DNA of 64,000 bases from NCBI GenBank assembly GCA_964593725.1, contig CAZQJS010000003.1, positions 1 to 64,000 on the forward strand, in the 5' to 3' direction. This DNA is from JAIOSM01 sp964593725 (GTDB lineage: Bacteria > Desulfobacterota > Desulfobacteria > Desulfobacterales > Desulfobacteraceae). A program made the translations under genes and the position numbers. Below are positions 8,639 through 15,981 of this stretch, one piece after another. Numbering within the stretch: position 1 is the stretch's first letter; the number at the start of each line of letters is the position of its first letter. The notes under the pieces were generated by a model. That model did not search any database and had not been told where the DNA came from. It saw only the letters and a program-made list of their open reading frames with translations.

Positions 8639-9208
8639 TTATATACTTTTAATGAAATTTTTTATCAGTTGTCTGCCAGCAGCTGTCATAAACGATTCAG
8701 GGTGAAATTGTACTCCTTCTGTTCTGTGATTCCTATGCCTTAATCCCATAATTTCACCATCTTCAGATTCACATGTGATTTTAAGGCAGGATGGGAAGTT
8801 TTGTCTGGATACGGCAAGTGAATGGTAGCGCATGACAGGAAAAGGGCCATTTATGCCGGTGTATATTGATTTCCCATCTGCAGAGATTGTTGATGTTTTG
8901 CCATGCATTATGGCTTTTGCCTGGACAATATCTCCTCCAAAGCAGGCAGCAATGATCTGGTGCCCGAGACAGACCCCCAACAGAGGCAGTTTACCTGAAA
9001 ATTCCTTGACAACACCTGGGGAGATTCCTGCATTTTCCGGCCTGCCAGGCCCCGGGGATATGACAATGGCATCGGGATTTATCTGTTTCAGCTCTTTAAT
9101 GGTAATTTTGTCATTTCTGAACACTTTTACCATGGATCCTGTATGCATTATATAGTGCACAAGATTGAATGTAAAAGAGTCATAATTGTCAATTACCGCG
9201 GTTAACAT
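8639..9208 (-). CDS. trpG/pabA: anthranilate/aminodeoxychorismate synthase glutamine amidotransferase
   Basis: A 189-residue class I glutamine amidotransferase that feeds ammonia to a chorismate-using partner (TrpE for tryptophan, PabB for folate). It shows IDNYDSFTFNLVHY at the start, the SPGPGRPENAG oxyanion strand, the nucleophile C80 in LLGVCLGHQ and the catalytic His/Glu in VQFHPES. The ATG at 9208 has GGAG seven bases upstream and begins exactly at the family N-terminus. No trpE, pabB or other trp gene is in the window, so which pathway it serves, or whether it serves both, cannot be decided. Confidence 0.92.
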   Translation of the reverse strand: MLTAVIDNYDSFTFNLVHYIMHTGSMVKVFRNDKITIKELKQINPDAIVISPGPGRPENAGISPGVVKEFSGKLPLLGVCLGHQIIAACFGGDIVQAKAIMHGKTSTISADGKSIYTGINGPFPVMRYHSLAVSRQNFPSCLKITCESEDGEIMGLRHRNHRTEGVQFHPESFMTAAGRQLIKNFIKSI

Positions 9209-9319
9209 GATTTGACTCCATTTAACGGATAATTTTAAAAGCCACACTAATTTATACAAAATACTTTGTCAAGGAAGATATATGATTCAATAAAAACAAA
9301 ACCGGCCGGGTATTCCTCC

Positions 9320-9348
9320 TTGACATGGTACATTGAATAAAATATCTT
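9320..9348 (+). promoter_or_regulatory. sigma-70 promoter of the PAS/GAF kinase gene
   Basis: Perfect TTGACA at 9320-9325, a 17-base spacer, and TATCTT (4/6) at 9343-9348. Transcription would begin near 9355. That makes an ATG at 9359 almost leaderless and favours the ATG at 9395, which has its own Shine-Dalgarno. Confidence 0.6.
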
Positions 9349-9394
9349 TTTAAATTACATGAACAGCAACTATTTGTATCAACAGGGAGTATCC

Positions 9395-11326
9395 ATGGAA
9401 CAGACAGGTGAAGAGCAAAGTTTACCCGGTGGTCAAATTGATGGCGAATCAGTCAGATTATTGTATCAGAAGAGCCAGCTTGCCCAAAAAAGACTTCGTA
9501 CGCTTTTAAAATTTCTTCCTGACCCTGTATTTGTATTTACCTCTGCCAATACGGTTGAATATATAAATCCGGCCTTTGAAAGGATTTTTGGATGGACTTT
9601 TAAAGAGGTAAAGGGAAAGAATATTAAATTTATTCCTGAACACATGCGTGACCAGGCAAGGCAGGGTATGAAGCAGCTGTTTGAAAATAGAACCGTGCAT
9701 GACTTTGAAACCCAGAGATATACTAAGGACGGCCGGGTTCTTGATATATTGATTAATGGTTCCATTTATTATGATGAGGATAATAACCCTGCTGGTCAGA
9801 TATTGATATTAAGGGATATGACCGTTGAAAAACGGATGGCTAAAGCCAACCGGATTATGTTTAAAATATCCAAGGCACTGCACCATTACCACAAGCTTGG
9901 AGATCTTGTGGCCCTGATCAATAAAGAGATAAAGGAACTGATCTCAGTTGAAGGTGCGTTTATTCTGCTTGCTGATAAATCCAAGGACCAGCTCTATTTT
10001 TTTTCTGCCCGGTACAGGGATGCTGAATCGGAAAAAAAATTTGAAAAAATAAGGTTTTCAGCAGATCAAGGCGTTTCAGGACGGGTATATAAAACAGGAG
10101 AACCTTTATTGATTTCAGATGTATCAAGATGTCCGTTTTTTTTAAGAAGAGTGGATGATGAAACCGATCTTGTAACAAAGAATATTTTATCAGTGCCCAT
10201 AAAACTTAAGAATCGTACCATTGGCGTTGTAGCAGTAGTGAATAAAAAGAATGGAGAGTTTGATAATACAGATATTGAGCTTTTGACCATGGTTACAAAT
10301 ACAATTGCCCTGCCCATTGAAAACACAAGGATCAATGAGAAGCTCAGGAACTCCTACAGAGAGCTTAAAAGAATGAACCATGCAAAGGACAATGTTATTA
10401 ACCACCTTGCCCATGAACTTAAGACTCCAATCTCAGTATTAAGTGCATCCATGACACTTTTGTCAAGAAAACTTAAAATGTCAGGTATTGATAATACTCT
10501 GATAGATAAAATTTTTACAAGGAGTAAAAGAAATTTAGATAGAATTCTGGATATCCAATATGAGGTTGAAGACCTTTTGAGCAAAAAAGACTTTAAAGCA
10601 TACAATATCCTGAATAAACTTTTAGATGCATGCAGGGATGAACTGATCTCTCTTTTTGAAATTGAAACTGAAAACAAAGATATAACTGACCGGGTACAAA
10701 AGACCCTGGATAAACTCTTTGGACCTGAAACCATTGTTTCAAGCTCCTTTTTCTTTGACCGGTACATGGCAGAGCAGATTAAAAAGATTCAGAAACAGGC
10801 CAGATACCGGCATTGCCGCCTTAATATCAAGCTGGAACCAGATGTCCCAATTAGTATCCCCCGTGAGGTGTTGGATATTATTACCAGGGGGGTAATAAGA
10901 AATGCCTATGAATATACACCTGATGGAGGAAAAATAGATATTATACTGAAAAATCATGGCAACAGCCAGGGCAGCAAAAAACCTGAGCTGATCATAAGAG
11001 ATTATGGCATTGGCTTTACCAGGGAAAAGCTGCATCTGATATTTAAAAATTATTTTACTCCGCCTGAATCTGTGGATTATTCCACAAAAAGACCCTATGA
11101 TTTTAATGCCGGAGGAAAGGGGTTTGATCTTTTGAGAATAAAGGTGTTTTCTGAAAGATATCATTTTAAAATATGGATCGATTCAGAGCGGTGCAGGGTT
11201 ATTCCTGAAGATAAGGATTTATGTCCGGGCAGTATAGATCTTTGCGCTGCCTGTAATACAAGTGAGGATTGCCATGGCTCCGGCGGCACTTCAATACATA
11301 TTAAATTTCAAAACCCAGGTTTATAA
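9395..11326 (+). CDS. PAS-GAF sensor histidine kinase with C-terminal cysteine cluster
   Basis: A 643-residue sensor kinase without membrane segments, so probably cytosolic. Order: PAS domain (about 30-140), GAF domain (about 155-310), HisKA with phosphoacceptor H340 in the H-E-L-K-T-P motif, a linker with long helices, then HATPase_c with N box (GVIRNAYEY), G1 (RDYGIGF) and G2 (GGKGFDLL). Between G2 and the last strand lies an unusual insertion with five Cys, residues 600-626, in the pattern C-x9-C-x6-C-x2-C-x5-C. This looks like a metal or redox site. The ATG at 9395 has GGGAG five bases upstream. No response regulator is adjacent, so its partner is unknown. Confidence 0.88.
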   Translation: MEQTGEEQSLPGGQIDGESVRLLYQKSQLAQKRLRTLLKFLPDPVFVFTSANTVEYINPAFERIFGWTFKEVKGKNIKFIPEHMRDQARQGMKQLFENRTVHDFETQRYTKDGRVLDILINGSIYYDEDNNPAGQILILRDMTVEKRMAKANRIMFKISKALHHYHKLGDLVALINKEIKELISVEGAFILLADKSKDQLYFFSARYRDAESEKKFEKIRFSADQGVSGRVYKTGEPLLISDVSRCPFFLRRVDDETDLVTKNILSVPIKLKNRTIGVVAVVNKKNGEFDNTDIELLTMVTNTIALPIENTRINEKLRNSYRELKRMNHAKDNVINHLAHELKTPISVLSASMTLLSRKLKMSGIDNTLIDKIFTRSKRNLDRILDIQYEVEDLLSKKDFKAYNILNKLLDACRDELISLFEIETENKDITDRVQKTLDKLFGPETIVSSSFFFDRYMAEQIKKIQKQARYRHCRLNIKLEPDVPISIPREVLDIITRGVIRNAYEYTPDGGKIDIILKNHGNSQGSKKPELIIRDYGIGFTREKLHLIFKNYFTPPESVDYSTKRPYDFNAGGKGFDLLRIKVFSERYHFKIWIDSERCRVIPEDKDLCPGSIDLCAACNTSEDCHGSGGTSIHIKFQNPGL

Positions 11327-11443
11327 AATTTATTTCTTTACTGGCACACTACAATTTGATATATTATTAAGATTTTATTTTATGGGTTATATATATTAAA
11401 TAATCAATAGATTATATCAGGAGATTAATTAGGAGAATTAATA

Positions 11444-11716
11444 ATGATTTGCAAGACTGTTAAAGAGGGCGAAGAGTGTGTATTCATGGCGGCTGCCGGC
11501 TGCCGGTACAATGGTGGAAAATGCGAGCCTGTGATAGAATCGTGTGAAGGGTGCAACAGATCCAAAACATTTGAAACAGGTGTATACTGCAGCGCGGCCC
11601 CGGATCCATCCCTTAAATGGAAAAATGGAAATTGTAATTTTGCCACCCATGTGAAAACAACTGTTGAAGTTAAAACACAGAAGATCAACCCAATCAAAGC
11701 CTCAAAAAGAAGATAA
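11444..11716 (+). CDS. PxxKW-family cysteine-rich protein
   Basis: A 90-residue protein with eight cysteines (3, 12, 20, 27, 34, 37, 49, 64) and the signature P55-S-L-K-W59 followed by NGNC. These features match the small PxxKW cysteine-rich family found in Desulfobacterota. The function is not known to me. The spaced Cys suggest metal or Fe-S binding, or a stable disulfide/redox fold. GGAG sits about eight bases before the ATG. The C-terminus is a basic tail. The gene ends five bases before an aminotransferase, so the two are almost certainly one transcript. Confidence 0.85.
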   Translation: MICKTVKEGEECVFMAAAGCRYNGGKCEPVIESCEGCNRSKTFETGVYCSAAPDPSLKWKNGNCNFATHVKTTVEVKTQKINPIKASKRR

Positions 11717-11721
11717 TTATT

Positions 11722-13032
11722 ATGAACCGGTTAGCACAAGATTTAAACAGACAGATTGAGGACTCTAACCCCCATGTATATGACATGCTGTCAGATATGG
11801 GGAAAGCACTCTTTTTCCCAAAGGGTATTTTAAGCCAGAGTGCTGAAGCAAAGGAAAAGGCCCATACAATCAATGCCACAATTGGTATTGCAAAACAGAG
11901 CGGTTCTGTTATGGGGCTTTCTTCAATCACTCAATTTATTGCAGGAATAGAGCCTGATAATTATCTGCCATATGCTCCTTCCTTTGGTCTGGTTGAACTG
12001 AGAGAAAAATGGAAGCAGGCTCTTTATCAGAAAAATCCATCCCTTGCAGGAAAAGATATCAGCCTTCCTGTGGTTACTTCCGGGATTACCCATGCAGTAA
12101 GTATGTTCTCGGACATGTGGACAGATCCCGGTGATGTCATCATATTGCCTGATATGATGTGGGGAAATTATAATATGACCTTTGGTGTAAGAAGGGGTGT
12201 AACAGTAAAACAGTATACAACATTTGATTCTGATCTGACATCATACAATATTGAAGCATTTGAGAGCCTTGTGAGAAAGGAGGCTGCGACCTCTGGTAAA
12301 GTTATTATTATTTTCAATTTCCCCCATAATCCTTCGGGATATTCTCTGTCATTGGAAGAGGGGAAAAAAATAGCAGAAATATTAAAAGATATTGCCAGGA
12401 ATGGTACAAATGTCATTGCCGTGTGTGACGATGCTTACTTTGGCCTTTTTTATGAACAGAATACAATGAAAGAATCTCTTTTTTCAATATTGTCAGGTTC
12501 TGATGAGAGGATTCTTACAATTAAGCTTGATGGTGCAACTAAGGAAGATTATGTATGGGGACTTCGCCTTGGTTTTATGACTTACGGGCTTTATTCCAGT
12601 GATAATAGTGATAAAATTTATAGAGCTCTTGAGAAGAAAACTGCTGGATGTATACGTGGCAATGTCTCCAATATATCTCATCTTGGCCAGACAATGCTGA
12701 TTAAGTCCATGGATTGTGAAAATTACCCAGATCAGAAGCAGGAAAAGTTTAACTTGCTTATGAAAAGGTGTTTAAAAATCAAAAAAATTATCCAGGAACC
12801 CCGATATAAAGATGTTTTTGATGTCTATCCGTTTAATTCGGGGTATTTCATGTGCCTGCGCCTAAAAAAGAATAATGCTGAAGAGTTGAGGATTCATCTC
12901 CTTGAGAAATATGGTGTCGGGCTGATTTCCATTGGTGATAATAATCTTAGGATTGCCTTTTCATGTGTGGAGGAAGAGGATATGGAAAATCTTTTTAATA
13001 TAATTTCAAATGGTATCAGGGACCTTAATTAA
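11722..13032 (+). CDS. class I/II PLP-dependent aminotransferase
   Basis: A 436-residue fold-type I PLP enzyme. Substrate-loop and cofactor motifs are readable: LPYAPSFGLVELREKW near the N-terminus, the FNFPHNPSGYSLS asparagine motif, DDAYFGLFYE with the ring-binding Asp/Tyr, and the Schiff-base lysine K274 in DGATKEDYVWGLRLGF. These fit an aromatic/aspartate-type aminotransferase, but specificity cannot be assigned from motifs alone. It follows the PxxKW gene by five bases. The neighbour downstream (truA) converges on it with an 11-base gap. Confidence 0.88.
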   Translation: MNRLAQDLNRQIEDSNPHVYDMLSDMGKALFFPKGILSQSAEAKEKAHTINATIGIAKQSGSVMGLSSITQFIAGIEPDNYLPYAPSFGLVELREKWKQALYQKNPSLAGKDISLPVVTSGITHAVSMFSDMWTDPGDVIILPDMMWGNYNMTFGVRRGVTVKQYTTFDSDLTSYNIEAFESLVRKEAATSGKVIIIFNFPHNPSGYSLSLEEGKKIAEILKDIARNGTNVIAVCDDAYFGLFYEQNTMKESLFSILSGSDERILTIKLDGATKEDYVWGLRLGFMTYGLYSSDNSDKIYRALEKKTAGCIRGNVSNISHLGQTMLIKSMDCENYPDQKQEKFNLLMKRCLKIKKIIQEPRYKDVFDVYPFNSGYFMCLRLKKNNAEELRIHLLEKYGVGLISIGDNNLRIAFSCVEEEDMENLFNIISNGIRDLN

Positions 13033-13043
13033 TCTGATATTTA

Positions 13044-13808
13044 TCATGGATAGGTAACATGCATTAAAAAGAGTCCGTGGGGCGGGGCAGTAGGGCCTGC
13101 AAGGCTTCTGTCCCGGGCCTCAATAATTTCTTCAAACTTTTCTATATTGATCTTTAAAAGCCCTGCAAGAACAATTGTACCGATAATATTTCTAACCATA
13201 AATTTTAAAAACCCATTGGCAGATATTTTAAAAGTGATAACATCACTGCTTTCCAGGCCAAATGTATTATTGTTTTTAACAATCTCAGCACTGAATATCT
13301 CCCTGACACTTGTTGATCTGGGGCTTCCGGAACCTTCAAAGGATTTAAAATCATGCCTGCCTTTAATAATTTCACAGCACTCCTGCATGGCTTGCAGGTT
13401 TAGCGGTTTTCTAATGTGCCACATGTATTTCCTCTGTATGGCACAGGGAGTCTTCCTGTTTAATATATGGTAATGATACTCTTTGCTTACTGCATCATAT
13501 CTTGAATGGAAATTTTCATGAATAATGTTACATTTTTTTATCACAATGGAGGCATTAAGGATGCTATTGGCCCCTTTTTTAATTGTTTTACAGGAAAGAT
13601 CAGTCCTGGCAGTAAAATTTGCAACCTGTCCAAATGCGTGTACACCTGCATCTGTCCTTCCCGAGGCAGATAGTTTGATTTTTTGATTTAATATTGTTGA
13701 TAAGCTTTTTTCAAGTTCAGACTGAATTGTGGTATGATTCTTCTGGATCTGCCATCCGTGGTACCCACTCCCGTCATATTCCAGAACAATTTTGAAATTG
13801 GTTTTCAT
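13044..13808 (-). CDS. truA: tRNA pseudouridine(38-40) synthase TruA
   Basis: Converts uridines 38-40 of the tRNA anticodon arm to pseudouridine. The 254-residue length is normal. Motifs are LEYDGSGYHGWQIQ at the N-terminus, SASGRTDAGVHAFGQ with the catalytic Asp53, YHYHI with the stacking Tyr, and a C-terminal FMVRNIIG segment. It is the last gene of a minus-strand run beginning with the Ser/Thr kinase and lies 45 bases after the FHA gene, so it may be transcribed with it although its job is unrelated. Confidence 0.96.
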   Translation of the reverse strand: MKTNFKIVLEYDGSGYHGWQIQKNHTTIQSELEKSLSTILNQKIKLSASGRTDAGVHAFGQVANFTARTDLSCKTIKKGANSILNASIVIKKCNIIHENFHSRYDAVSKEYHYHILNRKTPCAIQRKYMWHIRKPLNLQAMQECCEIIKGRHDFKSFEGSGSPRSTSVREIFSAEIVKNNNTFGLESSDVITFKISANGFLKFMVRNIIGTIVLAGLLKINIEKFEEIIEARDRSLAGPTAPPHGLFLMHVTYP

Positions 13809-13853
13809 AATTTGCAGTCTGATTTGAAACCTGGTGGAAATATGAAAAAGATC

Positions 13854-14591
13854 TTACTTGAAATAGAACTCCAGAACCGATGGCCCAACCTTAATTTTAT
13901 CATGTGCTTTTAGTTTTACAGATCCGGTAACAGGTCTATTATTAATTTTAGGTTTGGTAAAGCCCTGGTAGTAACTTAAGTAATAGCCGTCAGGCCTCCT
14001 GACTATGGTGGCCATGGTCTTGCCCACAAAAAATCCATTGACAACTATATCACAGGCTTCACTTTTGCCGATTTTAATAATCCGGTTAGTCAGTTCAATT
14101 CTGCCTGTGCCGCCGGATAGATAGATAAGCACACCCAGTGATTTCTTTTTTTTACTTACATGTATGCGGGTTTTTGTTCTGTTCTGTTCAATGAGTGATT
14201 TCTGGGTATTTGTATCAAGAATCATTGTCTCATCATTATAGAGCCCTGAGCCGATAAGAGTTGGATCAGTTCCTTTTTTTTCATGCCCGGGTTTTCTCAT
14301 ATGTAAATTAGAAACAACAAGTGTATGTTTACAAATTGCAATTTTATCATTATTCTGGAGCCAGTGGGCATTAATTTTTTTTCTGTTGACAAAAGTTCCG
14401 TTTTTGCTGTTCAGATCAGTAACCAACAACCCTTTGTCAAGGTATAACACCTCTGCATGTGTGCCTGAGACAGCAACATTGTCAATGGTGACATTGTTAG
14501 TGGTTTTTCTGCCGATTGTCAGTGATTCACCCTTTTTCAGAGCATATTTTTTTAATTCTTTTTTTCCGTAAATAAGTGTTAAAGTAACCAT
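13854..14591 (-). CDS. double FHA-domain protein
   Basis: A 245-residue cytosolic protein with two FHA-like domains. The first (about 1-95) is intact: LTIGRKTTNN, the phosphothreonine-binding SGTH, and the LNSKNGTFVN loop. The second (about 150-245) keeps the strand pattern (IKIGKSEACDIVVN) but lacks the Arg and the SxxH binding residues, so it is probably structural or binds something else. FHA domains read phosphothreonine. The gene sits 25 bases after a PP2C phosphatase and downstream of a Ser/Thr kinase, so it is the likely reader of that signalling module. Confidence 0.88.
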   Translation of the reverse strand: MVTLTLIYGKKELKKYALKKGESLTIGRKTTNNVTIDNVAVSGTHAEVLYLDKGLLVTDLNSKNGTFVNRKKINAHWLQNNDKIAICKHTLVVSNLHMRKPGHEKKGTDPTLIGSGLYNDETMILDTNTQKSLIEQNRTKTRIHVSKKKKSLGVLIYLSGGTGRIELTNRIIKIGKSEACDIVVNGFFVGKTMATIVRRPDGYYLSYYQGFTKPKINNRPVTGSVKLKAHDKIKVGPSVLEFYFK

Positions 14592-14616
14592 ATATTCTCT
14601 TTTATCTATTTATATT

Positions 14617-15447
14617 TCATTTACGTGGTATTATCCTTTTTACGAATTTTGATGCCCAATATACTAATTTTGAGTAAGATAGTCTACTCTTTTTTATTTT
14701 AATAACAATTACTGTTATATTATCCTTGCCGCCACGCGTATTTGCAAGCTCCACAAACAAAGAACAGGCATCCCGGGCAGAATAACGTTTGGCTATTTTG
14801 GCTATTTCATCAACTGATACTGATTTTGACAGGCCGTCTGAGCATAAAACAAATACATCACCTTCATAGACCGGGATTTCACAAAGATAGGGCTTGACTT
14901 TTTCCTCAATGCCAATGGCCCTGGTGAGCATTTTCCAGTAATTTTTCCCAAATGCATTCAGTTGTGATGTTTCGGGAATATCATGCTCTTCTTCCACAGT
15001 ATGGGTTTCAGAAAGAGGGAAAACTTTGCCTTTTTGTATCAAAAAAATAGGACTGTCACCTACATTTGCCGAGATCAGATTTTTTCCTTTAAGGCAGACT
15101 GCAGCAATGGTTGTACCCATGCCATTGTATTGAGAAAAATTTGCAGCTTTTAAATGAACAAGTTGGTTGGCCTTCTCAATTGAATGTTGCAAAGTGTTCG
15201 CAGTTGGTGACAGATTCTCATCAATTAAATTATTTTTTGTTGATAAATTTTCTTTAAAGGCATCCTTAAAAAAAGTCTGAACGGTTTCAGTTGCCATACA
15301 ACTTGCTTTTTCACCTGCTCTGTGGCCTCCAAGCCCATCTGCAACAATAAACAGCCCTTTTTCTTCATCAATTAAAAAAGCGTCCTGGTTTACTAACCGT
15401 TTTTTTCCAATATCAGTTTGTCCTGCAACCTCAATATCAATTGGCAT
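14617..15447 (-). CDS. PP2C-family Ser/Thr protein phosphatase
   Basis: A 276-residue metal-dependent phosphatase of the Stp/PrpC type. Metal-binding motifs are present in order: KRLVNQDAFLID, VADGLGGHRAGE, ISANVGDSPIFLI, FVLCSDGLSKSV and a GGKDNITVIVI end. A short basic tail follows (residues 255-276), perhaps for membrane or protein contact. It probably reverses the action of the kinase encoded two genes upstream. The gap to the preceding LysM lipoprotein gene is 28 bases and to the FHA gene 25 bases, so it is an operon partner. Confidence 0.95.
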   Translation of the reverse strand: MPIDIEVAGQTDIGKKRLVNQDAFLIDEEKGLFIVADGLGGHRAGEKASCMATETVQTFFKDAFKENLSTKNNLIDENLSPTANTLQHSIEKANQLVHLKAANFSQYNGMGTTIAAVCLKGKNLISANVGDSPIFLIQKGKVFPLSETHTVEEEHDIPETSQLNAFGKNYWKMLTRAIGIEEKVKPYLCEIPVYEGDVFVLCSDGLSKSVSVDEIAKIAKRYSARDACSLFVELANTRGGKDNITVIVIKIKKSRLSYSKLVYWASKFVKRIIPRK

Positions 15448-15475
15448 TGTTCAGAACTTCCATTTATTTGATATG

Positions 15476-15970
15476 TTATAGGTCATTATTATAATCTTGG
15501 CTGTTGTTGTTCTCTTTGTGCTCTTTTGGGCCGTATAATTCCATTGCCTTTTTTTCTGTTTTTTTCTTTTTTATTTTATTGTTTCCATTGAGTAATGTTT
15601 CAGGCATTGGTTTGAAGGTCTTCATTCTTTTTTTAGGAATCCTGACCCGGTCCCCTACATGGATATTATCAGGGTCAAGTTCAGGGTTATATCTTGAAAG
15701 AAGCTTCCAGTCTTTAAAATTACCAAGATACCATTTTGAAATGAGTGAAAGGCTTTCCCCTTCATACTTGACCGTGTGTATATAATATGTCTGCTTTCTG
15801 TTTTTTTTGTTTTTAATCCCATTGTTCTGAAGTCTGTTGGTATGGTGGTGCTGGGCAGGTTTTGTTCTTTTTCTGGAGAATCTCTCATTAACAATACAGC
15901 CGGCAAAGAGATAAGACAGGCAGAACAGTATAATAGAGACCCAAAATAAATATTTGTATGAACAATGCAT
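15476..15970 (-). CDS. LysM-domain lipoprotein
   Basis: A 164-residue exported protein. A hydrophobic signal ends in the lipobox LFAGC (Cys25), predicting lipid anchoring. A basic His/Asn/Lys-rich linker leads to one LysM domain (about 62-115) in the variant form with a 'YLGNFKDWKLLSRYNPELDP'-type core, as in phage-tail and YgaU-like LysM proteins. A Lys/Glu-rich tail follows. It likely binds peptidoglycan. It is sandwiched between kinase (11-base gap) and phosphatase, so it may be a wall-side sensor or target of the module. That role is inferred from position. Confidence 0.82.
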   Translation of the reverse strand: MHCSYKYLFWVSIILFCLSYLFAGCIVNERFSRKRTKPAQHHHTNRLQNNGIKNKKNRKQTYYIHTVKYEGESLSLISKWYLGNFKDWKLLSRYNPELDPDNIHVGDRVRIPKKRMKTFKPMPETLLNGNNKIKKKKTEKKAMELYGPKEHKENNNSQDYNNDL

Positions 15971-15981
15971 TCTAATAATAT

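Noticed and set aside
9359..9394. Longer start for the PAS-GAF kinase at ATG 9359
   Set aside because: No Shine-Dalgarno; the inferred transcription start is only a few bases upstream. The ATG at 9395 has GGGAG five bases before it.
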